Part shown: positions 7,130 through 15,631 of the stretch, piece after piece
Layout of the letters: the number at the start of each line of letters is the position of its first letter
Position numbering within the stretch: the first letter of the stretch is position 1
NCBI GenBank assembly: GCA_015069185.1
Contig: SVJB01000006.1
Coordinates: forward strand, 1-64,000
Length of the DNA: 64,000 bases
Direction: 5' to 3'
Source of the DNA: Oscillospiraceae bacterium
GTDB taxonomy: Bacteria > Bacillota > Clostridia > UBA1212 > UBA1255
Made by a program: the position numbers and the translations under genes
The notes under the pieces: generated by a model
What the model was told of the DNA's origin: nothing
Database searches by the model: none
Seen by the model: the letters and a program-made list of their open reading frames with translations, nothing else

Positions 7130-9301
7130 GTGTTTTATATGATAAATAAAAACATGAAAAAATTATATCTGATATTATTTTTTCTTTTATTGGCCATGGT
7201 ATGTGTTTATCTGTCCGGTTGTAGTTATGACGGCATCGTTGACCCCATTGTTAGCGATGATCCAGTCCCACCATACTCAGTTCCTACAGTATCACCGAAA
7301 AATTCTCAAATGCCCTCTCCTACTCAAGAGATTACAGAGCCTCCGATATTGCTCACACCGGGCGACAATGCAGCCTCTGCAACATCAACCCCAATCCCAA
7401 CACCAACGCCGGGAACTGATAACACAACACTGACATTGTCACATAATCCGGGCTTTTATACACAGGCCTTCTCGCTTAAATTCAACTACGATAATTCATA
7501 TAAAGTGTTCTATACAACAAATGGCGAAGAGCCTACAACAAAATCTTCAAAATATACTTCCGACGGTGTTAAGCTCTCTGCTACAACTGCCACCACAGGC
7601 AGCAGTGATAATATTAATGTAATCAAAGTTTCCCTTTTCACCACCTCCGGTGAGAAAATAGGAGACACAATCACAGCAACTTACATAATAAATGGCAGCT
7701 ACAATTCCTTCACTGACAGGTATGCCAGCCTTGCAGTAATATCTATTTCATGCGACAATGATGCACTTTATAATCCTCAGACAGGTATTTTTTACCACGA
7801 TGTAAACAAAGGAATATACGAACAGAATTATATGCAACGAGGTCGCAAGTGGGAGCGGGAATGTCATGTAGAGATGTTTGAGACAGGTGGCGATCTTGCC
7901 TTCTCGGTTGATGCAGGGCTCCGTATTTTTGGTGGTACATCCAGAGGTTTACCGCAAAAATCTCTCAGACTGATAGCCAGAAAAGAATATGATAAAGATA
8001 ATGGAAAATTCAAACATACTATTTTCCCTGAACGTAAAGATACTTATGGAAAAGTTATTGATGAATACGATTCATTTATTCTGCGTTCCGGTGGCAACGA
8101 TAGTTTATTCGGTAGTTCTTTAAGAAATACATTTTTCAGAGATGATCTGACAGGGATACTGGCTGCAGGAATTGATAATGTAGCCTCTATGTATTCACGT
8201 ACAGTAGCCGTATATATAAACGGGACATATTGGGGCTTTTATAATTTAAGAGATGATACAGACACAGATTTTATATGTGAAAAATACAATGTCCCGGCAG
8301 ATGATATCGGCATAGTAACATATGGGCATGAGAACGGCAACTGGTTCCATGATGTAGATTCCGGTCCGGAATCCGTGCTCAATGATTACCACAATATGAT
8401 ATCTACTATTTGTTCTCTTGATATGACAATTGACAGTAATTATAATATAGCATGCAATATTCTCGATATAGATAATTTCATAAAATACATGCTCATTAAT
8501 ATGTATATTAACAACAGAGACTGGCCACAAAACAATGTACGTGCATGGAAATATGTAGGAACAAACAGTCAGGAAGGCACATATTCAGACGGCAAATGGC
8601 GTTTCATTGTAAAAGACACGGATTATGCTTGGGGTATATATGAACTCATCGGTCAGACAGAAAATGTAACTGCAACAGAGACAGCACATAATCACACTGT
8701 TGTTAGCGGTGGTGGCGGTGAGCTATCGGCATTACTTGCCAGTCTGCTCAAAAATCAATCATTCAGGCAAGCGTTTGTGAACATGGCTTGTGATATAGCA
8801 AATAAATATTTCTCACCTGAAACTATAACACCTATCCTTGATTCATTTATTAAATCAATAGAACAAGAATACTATTTTATGGCAACACAGACATGGTATG
8901 GATCCTCTATATCACAGGCCGATTATAATACATGGAAAAGCCAAAACATGCAGACATTATACACATATGCCAATGATCGTCCTCAGGTTTTTCTGGAGTT
9001 CATCAGAACTGCTATAATGAGAGGAGAGAGTATAATACGTCTTGAAATAGAGGTTGTCAATCCGGAGTTTGGTTCTGTTACAGTTAATTCTATTAAGCTA
9101 CCTCAGAGCACAACATATTACAGAAGCAAATATTTCAAAACAAACGGTATTCCGCTTATAATAGAAGCAATGCCCGGTTATGGATATACGGTAGAATTAA
9201 TTAACGGCCATGGAACTTTTGAAAATAATGAAGTATTTGTAAAGAATAGCATTGGAGTCAAAGTCATCATCACTTTCAGCCAATTGCCACTTGACAATTA
9301 A
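7130..9301 (+). CDS. CotH-family lipoprotein with chitobiase-type beta-sandwich
   Basis: The 723-residue protein has a lipoprotein signal peptide ending in the lipobox YLSGC and a long Pro/Ser/Thr-rich linker (about 40-100) typical of surface proteins. Next comes a CHB_HEX_C-like domain (YKVFYTTNGEEPTTKSSKYTS). A CotH kinase-like domain follows: IFGGTSRGLPQKSLRL, FILRSGGNDSLF, YINGTYWGFYNLRDDTD, VKDTDYAWG. CotH proteins phosphorylate spore-coat proteins, but this lipidated form should sit outside the vegetative membrane. A Gram-positive repeat-like tail (VNPEFGSVTVN) ends the protein. GTG at 7130 is preferred because GAGG lies 5 bases upstream; ATG at 7139 is possible. Confidence 0.8.
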   Translation: MFYMINKNMKKLYLILFFLLLAMVCVYLSGCSYDGIVDPIVSDDPVPPYSVPTVSPKNSQMPSPTQEITEPPILLTPGDNAASATSTPIPTPTPGTDNTTLTLSHNPGFYTQAFSLKFNYDNSYKVFYTTNGEEPTTKSSKYTSDGVKLSATTATTGSSDNINVIKVSLFTTSGEKIGDTITATYIINGSYNSFTDRYASLAVISISCDNDALYNPQTGIFYHDVNKGIYEQNYMQRGRKWERECHVEMFETGGDLAFSVDAGLRIFGGTSRGLPQKSLRLIARKEYDKDNGKFKHTIFPERKDTYGKVIDEYDSFILRSGGNDSLFGSSLRNTFFRDDLTGILAAGIDNVASMYSRTVAVYINGTYWGFYNLRDDTDTDFICEKYNVPADDIGIVTYGHENGNWFHDVDSGPESVLNDYHNMISTICSLDMTIDSNYNIACNILDIDNFIKYMLINMYINNRDWPQNNVRAWKYVGTNSQEGTYSDGKWRFIVKDTDYAWGIYELIGQTENVTATETAHNHTVVSGGGGELSALLASLLKNQSFRQAFVNMACDIANKYFSPETITPILDSFIKSIEQEYYFMATQTWYGSSISQADYNTWKSQNMQTLYTYANDRPQVFLEFIRTAIMRGESIIRLEIEVVNPEFGSVTVNSIKLPQSTTYYRSKYFKTNGIPLIIEAMPGYGYTVELINGHGTFENNEVFVKNSIGVKVIITFSQLPLDN

Positions 9302-9366
9302 TGCAAAAAAATGTATCTTAGTGTGAGCGATATGTATTAATCTTTGAAAGGGGTTATATTGCGTAT

Positions 9367-9921
9367 ATGAAAAAACTGGTTTTATATACTACAGTTGACG
9401 GCAATACAGAAGCTGTTGCAAAGAAAATAGCAGAAGAGATCGGTGCTGACACAGCTGGTCTCGTTAGATGTAAGAAAGTAAAGGCTTTTGGCTTCTTTAA
9501 CAATCTCAAACTTCGTTTTGAAGTTTTATTCAAAAGAAAGCCCGACATATTCCCTTTTAAGTGGGACCCAAGAGATTATGATGTAATTTTCATTGGTACA
9601 CCCGTTTGGTATGATTCATACAATCCTGTTTATAACACACTTTTCAATGTTATTAAGGTATACGACAGAAAAGTTGCTCTCTTCTCTACAGGTATGAAGG
9701 AAGACTCAACTGCTTTGTCAAAGTTAATAAAAGACTGGCTGACAGACTCAGTTGTTCTTGATACAAAGCATTGTATCGAGCCTATCTTCCAGGAAGATGA
9801 TGCTGAGTGCGATCGTATACTTGCCGATATGGGTACATGGGCTCAGGGTATTTGCGAGACTGCTGAGAAGATGATCGAGCAGGAAGAGTTCGAGAGAAGA
9901 AAGACTATTTACAAATATTAA
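9367..9921 (+). CDS. Flavodoxin-family protein
   Basis: The 184-residue protein begins with the flavodoxin strand and phosphate loop (LVLYTTVDGNTEAVAKKIAEEI) and contains the second FMN-contact strand DYDVIFIGTPVWYDSYNPV and KVALFSTGMKEDS. Flavodoxins carry electrons by FMN in place of ferredoxin; related proteins act as FMN-binding oxidoreductases, so the exact role is open. A charged C-terminal helix (ETAEKMIEQEEFERRK) follows. The gene precedes the SpoU methyltransferase by 5 bases, so the two are probably cotranscribed. Confidence 0.85.
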   Translation: MKKLVLYTTVDGNTEAVAKKIAEEIGADTAGLVRCKKVKAFGFFNNLKLRFEVLFKRKPDIFPFKWDPRDYDVIFIGTPVWYDSYNPVYNTLFNVIKVYDRKVALFSTGMKEDSTALSKLIKDWLTDSVVLDTKHCIEPIFQEDDAECDRILADMGTWAQGICETAEKMIEQEEFERRKTIYKY

Positions 9922-9926
9922 TACAT

Positions 9927-10766
9927 ATGTCTGTGATTACTTTAGGTATAGCTTCGGAAGAAGTAAAATATGTTCGGAATTTATTAGCTAACAAATCACA
10001 GGGATCGTCAGATGACGGTTCCTGTGGTTTTGCTTTTGCATGCGAGGGATTATGGGCAGCTGACAAACTTATCCAGCGAGGTCTTGAAGTCACACATTTC
10101 TTTATTAATAACGAAATTGATTATCAAAGCAATGATGTATGCCGTCGCATGATGGCATATGCTAATAAAACATATGGAATATCTAAGAAAGCATGTCAGA
10201 AAATCAGCGAACGAGATGGCAGCGACGATTATTTTATTGTAGCCAAACTGCCTCGCCTTACCCTTGACGATATAAAATTAACAGATAATATGGTTATCTC
10301 GATTCTTGATGGTCTGGAGCAGCCCGGAAATATAGGAGCCATACTCAGAACAATTGATTGTGCCGGTGGCAGTGCATGCATCACCACTCACCGCCGCGTA
10401 AAGCCTACCCATAGTCGTTTGATACGTTCATCTCTTGGCGCAGCATTTATGATGCCACATATTGATGCTGACTATGATATGCTAACCAAGTGGCTTATTA
10501 AAAATGGTTTCAAGGTTATCCTGACAGATTTAACTGCTAAAATTCCATATTACGAGGCAGATTATTCAGGACGTATTGCAATCGTATCCGGCAATGAATA
10601 TACAGGTATCAGCGCAAGTTGGCGAGACCTGCCAAATGCTGTTCCGATTATAATCCCCATGATGGGCTCTTGCGAGTCACTAAATGTAGGTTTTGCCACA
10701 ACGCTTGTTGCCTACGAGGCAGGGCTCAGGCAAAAGCTTGGCAAAGACACTTTACAGCACACTTGA
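9927..10766 (+). CDS. TrmH/SpoU-family RNA 2'-O-methyltransferase
   Basis: The 279-residue protein carries the three SPOUT motifs of 2'-O-ribose methyltransferases: LDGLEQPGNIGAILRT (motif 1), IAIVSGNEYTGIS (motif 2) and IIPMMGSCESLNVGFATTL (motif 3, the knot that binds S-adenosylmethionine). An N-terminal ~100-residue domain probably recognises the RNA, as in TsnR-like enzymes. Which rRNA or tRNA residue is modified cannot be told. Translation starts 5 bases after the flavodoxin stop without a clear Shine-Dalgarno site, suggesting coupling. It is convergent with the CotS-like gene, with no bases between the two stops. Confidence 0.85.
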   Translation: MSVITLGIASEEVKYVRNLLANKSQGSSDDGSCGFAFACEGLWAADKLIQRGLEVTHFFINNEIDYQSNDVCRRMMAYANKTYGISKKACQKISERDGSDDYFIVAKLPRLTLDDIKLTDNMVISILDGLEQPGNIGAILRTIDCAGGSACITTHRRVKPTHSRLIRSSLGAAFMMPHIDADYDMLTKWLIKNGFKVILTDLTAKIPYYEADYSGRIAIVSGNEYTGISASWRDLPNAVPIIIPMMGSCESLNVGFATTLVAYEAGLRQKLGKDTLQHT

Positions 10767-11789
10767 TCACAGAGATCTGACAACGGCTTCCATGCCGTTT
10801 TTTTCATTTTTTATTTCTTCCAATTTTTGCAAACAACTTTTCTCGCACCAAGTTCTGCGGCTATTATAATATTTATTAACAATCCGCCATAATTTCTGAG
10901 GATATTCCAGCGTGATTTTCAAAATATTTATATCTGCCTGCGTCAAATCTCTTTGCTTTACATAACTATTAATAATTGAGTGAGCAGTAGCTGCAGACCA
11001 TTTATCCTTACGCATCTTTCTTTTAATAATATTTGCAAGATCCAGTACAGGTAGGTCGATAGAGCAGTTATCAAAGTTAACTATATATGGTCTGTCGCCG
11101 AATAATACATTATGAGCTGTAAATTCCTTGTGGCATATTGCGCCTTTGAGACTGTAAAAAGTTACCAATTCATTGTATCCTGATTCTGTTAGACTTTGTT
11201 GAAGTGATGCCGCCTTCTCACAGTAATAATCTGCGATAGCAACATATTCATAGTCAAATTTACCATTTCTACGACTGGCCAGCTTCTTGTACCTTTCCAA
11301 CTCCGCCGTTCGGTGAGCATATAACTCGGGAAGTTTTCCCAAATCTTTCCTTATATATCTGCCAATCTCTGCTATTCGTTCATCTCCATCATCTGTTTGA
11401 TTCAGGTCATTCATAATGCGCAGTGCTTTCTGACCGGTAAAGCCCTCACCACTCTTATGCATCTGCGCCAGTAATCCTGCACACTGACGTACATCCTGCA
11501 AATTCTCCAAAGATCCCTCTCGTCCTGTATTATTGTGAAAAATATAATACATCCTATCTTCAAATATAAACGGTTTGGTATTCAATGGATAGGTAATATT
11601 TCGAAAACGGTTATTTGACATATGTATCAGCGCAGCATATGTAAATAAACTACGTCCACCTGAATTATCCTGTCGTCTCAATCTATATGTAGTACCATTT
11701 CTGATAGTAATTAAAAAATCTTCTTGTATATAATTTATGGAATCAATTTTTTCGTGAAAATATTCTTCTATAGCCGTTTGCAAATCCAT
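10767..11789 (-). CDS. CotS-like spore-coat protein (kinase fold)
   Basis: The 340-residue protein resembles the CotS/aminoglycoside-phosphotransferase fold. ICHKEFTAHNVLFGDRPYIVNFDNCSID combines the catalytic loop and the metal-binding Asp segment, followed by PVLDLANIIKRKMRK, a typical CotS element. Residues HKEFTAHN occupy the place of HxDxxxxN, so the catalytic Asp appears to be replaced by Glu. Family members are assembled into the Bacillus spore coat; enzymatic activity is unproven. GGGAG lies before the ATG. It supports a spore-forming host. Confidence 0.8.
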   Translation of the reverse strand: MDLQTAIEEYFHEKIDSINYIQEDFLITIRNGTTYRLRRQDNSGGRSLFTYAALIHMSNNRFRNITYPLNTKPFIFEDRMYYIFHNNTGREGSLENLQDVRQCAGLLAQMHKSGEGFTGQKALRIMNDLNQTDDGDERIAEIGRYIRKDLGKLPELYAHRTAELERYKKLASRRNGKFDYEYVAIADYYCEKAASLQQSLTESGYNELVTFYSLKGAICHKEFTAHNVLFGDRPYIVNFDNCSIDLPVLDLANIIKRKMRKDKWSAATAHSIINSYVKQRDLTQADINILKITLEYPQKLWRIVNKYYNSRRTWCEKSCLQKLEEIKNEKNGMEAVVRSL

Positions 11790-11852
11790 AAAGAGCTCCC
11801 TTCTTTTATCATGATATAAAAGTATATGAAGAGCTCATGCTACTTATGAAAA

Positions 11853-12833
11853 TTATTCTTTCTTTTCCTGAATTTTCCAGACTTTGCCAATCACCTGATA
11901 AATAGGAATTTGACCAACCACGCGGCTATCTTTACTTACATTCCTATTATCTCCCATGCAGTAGATCATCCCTTCCTCTACCACAAAGGAAGTCTCCGGG
12001 TAATTCAACACATTTTGAGTCTTTATATAGTCTTCCTCTACCAATTCACCATTACGGTAGAATTTATTATCTTTGAATTCAATATGATCACCGGCCACGC
12101 CTACAACTCTCTTGATCCAGCATGTATCCGCATCAGACTCCTCCGGATCAGTAAACAAATCTGTAATGGCATTTTGCTTCATAACTTGCCCTACCATATA
12201 GAAGAATCCTGGTTCCTCCTCCAGCTCTATATCTATAACCACAATATCACCAAACTCAGGTTCACCAAACATATAGGATAACTTGGTAGTATATACTACA
12301 TCATTTTCATGGAGTGTAGGCTCCATTGATGAGCCATATACAATATTCTTGCGATGAACGTATATATTGAAAAATACAACAGCAAAGAATACTGTTATAA
12401 ATATCACGGTGAAAATGCCCGCATCAATAAAGAGCTTCTTTACCTTACTTTTTTTTTTGAATTCAAGAGGAGTTATAATAATATCATCATCCTGTAGTGC
12501 AGGATGGATTGTCTCACTTTCATCTTCCGTTAATTTCTCTTGTACATAGGATTTTATATGCAAATCTGTATCGTCCTCAGTCATTGTAGACCTTGATCCA
12601 TAAGGCGCTCTGAGAAATTGTGGTATCTCAACATCAGGAATTACAATATCATCAGCCTTGACAGTAGGCTGAACCTTCTCAACGATATATCCCTTAGCAA
12701 TCGCTGTGAAATATGCGGTCTCAAATATTTGTTCTGACTGAGACTCTGCCCTACGACGTATCTGCATATGCACAATCTCAAAATCGTTTTCTGTATTCGG
12801 TTTTGTATTTTGCTGCAGATCCAACCTTTTCAC
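11853..12833 (-). CDS. lepB: Signal peptidase I with long cytoplasmic N-terminal extension
   Basis: This membrane serine protease removes signal peptides from secreted proteins. The Ser/Lys dyad is visible: GSSMEPTL (Ser169) and CWIKRVVGVAGD (Lys241), followed by MGDNRNVSKDSRVVG. One membrane helix lies at about 137-158. Gram-positive SipS-type enzymes are usually about 170-200 residues; this one has 326 because of ~130 extra cytoplasmic residues, acidic and rich in I/V/D, without a recognisable domain. It starts at GTG, with AGGA just upstream, under a strong sigma-A promoter. Confidence 0.9.
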   Translation of the reverse strand: MKRLDLQQNTKPNTENDFEIVHMQIRRRAESQSEQIFETAYFTAIAKGYIVEKVQPTVKADDIVIPDVEIPQFLRAPYGSRSTMTEDDTDLHIKSYVQEKLTEDESETIHPALQDDDIIITPLEFKKKSKVKKLFIDAGIFTVIFITVFFAVVFFNIYVHRKNIVYGSSMEPTLHENDVVYTTKLSYMFGEPEFGDIVVIDIELEEEPGFFYMVGQVMKQNAITDLFTDPEESDADTCWIKRVVGVAGDHIEFKDNKFYRNGELVEEDYIKTQNVLNYPETSFVVEEGMIYCMGDNRNVSKDSRVVGQIPIYQVIGKVWKIQEKKE

Positions 12834-12862
12834 CCGAATCCTGATAATTTGTATACAATGTA

Positions 12863-12890
12863 ATTATAAGACAATTAGCGGTGTTGTCAA
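12863..12890 (-). promoter_or_regulatory. Sigma-A promoter of signal peptidase I
   Basis: TTGACA (12885-12890) and TATAAT (12863-12868), both perfect consensus, are 16 bases apart and about 30 bases before the GTG start. Confidence 0.8.
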
Positions 12891-12946
12891 GAAAATCACA
12901 TTGTGTTAATATACGCAAGAGCATAAATTCAATGAGGTTATGTGTA

Positions 12947-13525
12947 ATGAGTAAGGCAAAGAAAATACTAAAGCTTTTTATTGCTTTTTTGAAAATCGGC
13001 GGTTTTACCTTTGGTGGAGGCTACGCCATGATACCGCTGATACAAAAGGAAACTGTTGAGAAACAAGGCTGGATTACAGATGATGATATCCTTGAGATCC
13101 TTGCCATCGCTGAATCTACACCCGGCCCCATCGCTATTAATTCTGCTACATTTATTGGATACAAAGTAGCAGGAGTGTTAGGGTCCGCCGCAGCTACATT
13201 TGGTGTTATACTTCCTTCTTTTGTGATAATCAGTCTGATTGCCAGAGTATTAACTGAATTTCAGGACATCAAGGCAGTTCAATATGCTTTCTGGGGCATA
13301 CGCGCCGGTGTTATAGGATTAATTATTAAATCTGTATATACAATGTTTAAAAAATGCAAAAAGAGTATAATAGCGTATATTGCTATGTTACTTGCTTTCT
13401 GTATTGTTGCATTTACAAATATCAATGTGTTGTTTGTAATTGTAGGTTGCGCGGTTATAGGTCTTGTTTATTCGCTGACGATCGGCAAGAAAACAGAGAA
13501 TGAGATAGCGAAGGGAAAGGAGTAG
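12947..13525 (+). CDS. chrA: Chromate transporter family protein, first half-size subunit
   Basis: The start ATG (MSKAKKILKLF) follows GAGG by about 8 bases; the longer open frame upstream has no such site. The ~192-residue product is one CHR domain: GGFTFGGGYAMIPLIQKE, the STPGPIAINSATFIGYK signature, then five or six membrane segments. Short CHR proteins are encoded as pairs that together make the transporter, and the second copy begins 6 bases later. Family members export chromate, but many Firmicute copies have unknown substrates. Confidence 0.85.
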   Translation: MSKAKKILKLFIAFLKIGGFTFGGGYAMIPLIQKETVEKQGWITDDDILEILAIAESTPGPIAINSATFIGYKVAGVLGSAAATFGVILPSFVIISLIARVLTEFQDIKAVQYAFWGIRAGVIGLIIKSVYTMFKKCKKSIIAYIAMLLAFCIVAFTNINVLFVIVGCAVIGLVYSLTIGKKTENEIAKGKE

Positions 13526-13531
13526 AGGTAA

Positions 13532-14122
13532 ATGTTGTTTATTGAACTTTTATGGACATTTTTCAAAATAGGCCTTTTCACTTTCGGCGGCGGATATGCT
13601 ATGCTCCCGCTCATTCAGGAAGAGGTGCTTGCGCATGGTTGGATGACTGAGCAACAGCTTATTGATTTTGTAGCCGTGAGCGAGAGTACCCCCGGGCCTT
13701 TTGCCATCAACATTGCCACATATATCGGCACTGAGACAGGCACCGCGTCAGGTGGCTTCTGGGGCGGCTTGCTTGGTGCTGCATGTGCTACATTGGGTGT
13801 GGTGCTCCCCTCTTTTGTAATTATTCTGATTATAGCTAAATGTTTTGAGAAATTTAAGAAGAATAAGATAGTAGCAGGTTGCATGACAGGTCTCAAGCCT
13901 GCAGTTATCGGTCTTATTGGGGCAGCGGCTCTGTCAATGGCACAGACAGTATTCTTCCCGGGAGGATATAGCCTTGACGTGTTTAAAACTATTCCTTTTT
14001 ATATTTCACTGGCACTCACTGCGATTATGGCCTTTCTTTCTATCAAGAAAGTACACCCGATTCTTGTTATTTGCGCTTCCGCGGTGGTAGGTATTATAGT
14101 TGGCTATAGCCTAGGACTTTGA
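13532..14122 (+). CDS. chrA: Chromate transporter family protein, second half-size subunit
   Basis: The 196-residue membrane protein parallels its neighbour: IGLFTFGGGYAMLPLIQEE and SESTPGPFAINIATYIG carry the CHR signature, followed by hydrophobic helices (GAACATLGVVLPSFVIILII, GLKPAVIGLIGAAALSMA). It should form a heterodimer with the product of the preceding gene, the two domains probably inserting in opposite orientations as in other short-chain CHR pairs. It is followed 55 bases later by coaX in the same direction. Confidence 0.85.
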   Translation: MLFIELLWTFFKIGLFTFGGGYAMLPLIQEEVLAHGWMTEQQLIDFVAVSESTPGPFAINIATYIGTETGTASGGFWGGLLGAACATLGVVLPSFVIILIIAKCFEKFKKNKIVAGCMTGLKPAVIGLIGAAALSMAQTVFFPGGYSLDVFKTIPFYISLALTAIMAFLSIKKVHPILVICASAVVGIIVGYSLGL

Positions 14123-14177
14123 TTTTTATGCCACATTATGGTATTCTTTATTTATATTACAAAGGTAAGGTGATTTT

Positions 14178-14948
14178 ATGATTCTGACAATTGATGTTGG
14201 TAACAGTAATATAGTGTTAGGTGTATTTGAGAACGATAATATTAAGTTTATTGCTCGCATGTCTACAACACAAAATGTAACCTCGGATGAGATTGCGGCA
14301 AATCTTCACGCCGTACTCAATGTGCATAATACAAACTTTGATGCAATTCACGGAGCGATTATTTCCTCCGTTGTGCCGCAGATAACAACTGCTCTGGCAA
14401 ACGCGGTGAAAATGATTACAGGTGTTTCGGCTCTTATTGTAGGACCTGGTATGAAAACAGGCATTAATATTAAAATCGATAATCCTGCTCAGCTTGGTAG
14501 TGACCTTTTAGTAGATAGTGTAGCTGCCTCAGCCTTATATCCAAAGCCAGTTATTGTTGCAGATATGGGAACAGCTACCACACTTACTGTTATAGATGCT
14601 AACAATTGTATATTAGGCGGTGCTATTTGTCCCGGAGTGCGTACTTCTTTGAATGCGCTAATTGAGAAAACAGCTCAACTCCCTCAAATTAATCTGGAGT
14701 CACCTAAGAAAGTTATTGGTTCTAACACAGTTGACTGTATCCGCTCCGGTGTTATCTTTGGTAATGCTTGTATGCTCGACGGTATGATAGACCGTATCGA
14801 AGCGCAGCTAGGCAGAGAGTGTTTTGTTGTCGCTACCGGCGGATTATCTGAAGAAATATGCAAACAGACGAAACATAATATAGAACATAATCCTACATTG
14901 CTTCTGCAAGGACTGTATATATTGTATAAGAAAAATGCTGCGAATTAA
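14178..14948 (+). CDS. coaX: Type III pantothenate kinase
   Basis: CoaX phosphorylates pantothenate, the first step of coenzyme A synthesis; type III enzymes need a monovalent cation and escape CoA feedback. The 256 residues have the ASKHA fold: MILTIDVGNSNIVLGVFE (phosphate 1), PGMKTGINIKIDNPAQLGSD (pantothenate region), VADMGTATTLTVID (phosphate 2) and VVATGGLSEEI (adenosine). AAGGTAAGGTG precedes the ATG. The 3' end of the gene forms half of a bidirectional terminator. The ECF S component at 18316-18945 could supply a vitamin such as pantothenate, but that link is only a guess. Confidence 0.95.
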   Translation: MILTIDVGNSNIVLGVFENDNIKFIARMSTTQNVTSDEIAANLHAVLNVHNTNFDAIHGAIISSVVPQITTALANAVKMITGVSALIVGPGMKTGINIKIDNPAQLGSDLLVDSVAASALYPKPVIVADMGTATTLTVIDANNCILGGAICPGVRTSLNALIEKTAQLPQINLESPKKVIGSNTVDCIRSGVIFGNACMLDGMIDRIEAQLGRECFVVATGGLSEEICKQTKHNIEHNPTLLLQGLYILYKKNAAN

Positions 14949-14966
14949 GACAATTCGCAGCATTTT
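14932..14966. terminator. Bidirectional terminator between coaX and relE
   Basis: A 15-base perfect stem (AAAATGCTGCGAATT and complement) with a 5-base loop overlaps the coaX stop codon. T-runs follow it on both strands, so it can end both convergent transcripts. Confidence 0.85.
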
Positions 14967-14972
14967 TTATTG

Positions 14973-15239
14973 TCAATCATAAACCTCACGACAATGACCT
15001 ATCTTTAATACAAATATTAAAATCTTATCATCGTGAATATTTGCCAAAATACGATAATCTCCTACTCTGTAACGCCATTCATCTTGTCTGTTTCCTCTTA
15101 ATGATTTGCCGTGCACTCTTGGATCAGAACAGTTAACTAGATTTTTCTCAATCCAACTTAATATAAGTTTTCTGGTTTGAGTATCCATTTTTTTCAAATC
15201 TTTAAATGCCCCTTTGGAATATTCAACAGAATAGGTCAT
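14973..15239 (-). CDS. relE: RelE-type toxin
   Basis: The 88-residue basic protein has the RelE/ParE fold pattern: VEYSKGAFKDLKKMD, then WRYRVGDYRILANIHDDKILIFVLKIGHCREVYD with the conserved Arg of the YRVGDYRI strand. RelE toxins cut mRNA in the ribosomal A site. The gene overlaps relB by four bases (ATGA), typical of an antitoxin-first module. The C-terminal Tyr/Asp ending agrees with the mRNA interferase group rather than ParE. Confidence 0.85.
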   Translation of the reverse strand: MTYSVEYSKGAFKDLKKMDTQTRKLILSWIEKNLVNCSDPRVHGKSLRGNRQDEWRYRVGDYRILANIHDDKILIFVLKIGHCREVYD

Positions 15240-15463
15240 ACTTCATCCTCTGCTAAAATACGCATAATCTCTTTATGTGAGAAAGTAACAGGATCTTTTT
15301 TATATTCTTCCATCGCAATATCGTAAGCTTTAAGATCGTGTTCATCTTCTATACGTTCTAAAACAGTATTTCTGATAAATTCAGAAACAGTCATTCCGTA
15401 CATAGATGCATATGACTTAATAAGTTGCGTATCATTATCGTTGAATCTTAAAGAAATAGCCAT
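15236..15463 (-). CDS. relB: RelB-type antitoxin
   Basis: The ATG of MAISLRFNDNDTQLIK is chosen because AAAAGGAGG lies 7 bases upstream; the open frame extends further but crosses the promoter. The ~75-residue acidic protein begins with a ribbon-helix-helix domain (SLRFNDNDTQLIKSYASMYG, TVSEFIRNTVLERI) that should bind the operator, followed by a toxin-binding tail (EEYKKDPVTFSHKEIMRIL). It would neutralise RelE and repress its own promoter. Confidence 0.85.
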   Translation of the reverse strand: MAISLRFNDNDTQLIKSYASMYGMTVSEFIRNTVLERIEDEHDLKAYDIAMEEYKKDPVTFSHKEIMRILAEDEV

Positions 15464-15488
15464 TATTACTGCCTCCTTTTCGTAATAC

Positions 15489-15517
15489 AATGTATGACAC
15501 TTTAACACTTTTGTCAA
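15489..15517 (-). promoter_or_regulatory. relBE promoter
   Basis: TTGACA (15512-15517) and TACATT (15489-15494) are 17 bases apart, reading toward relB. The spacer holds a direct repeat (AAAGTGTTAAAGTGTC), a plausible RelB operator. Confidence 0.75.
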
Positions 15518-15631
15518 TACTCTTTATCAAATTTATTTCAGCAAATAGTATTTCCAATTTTATTATAATAGATAATTACAAATGTTGCTATGACGATTTT
15601 TTGTATACATCATATTTTGACTAAACCATAT

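Noticed and set aside
12881..12946. Extended N-terminus of the first chromate-transporter gene
   Set aside because: It would overlap the signal peptidase promoter; GAGG spacing supports the ATG at 12947.
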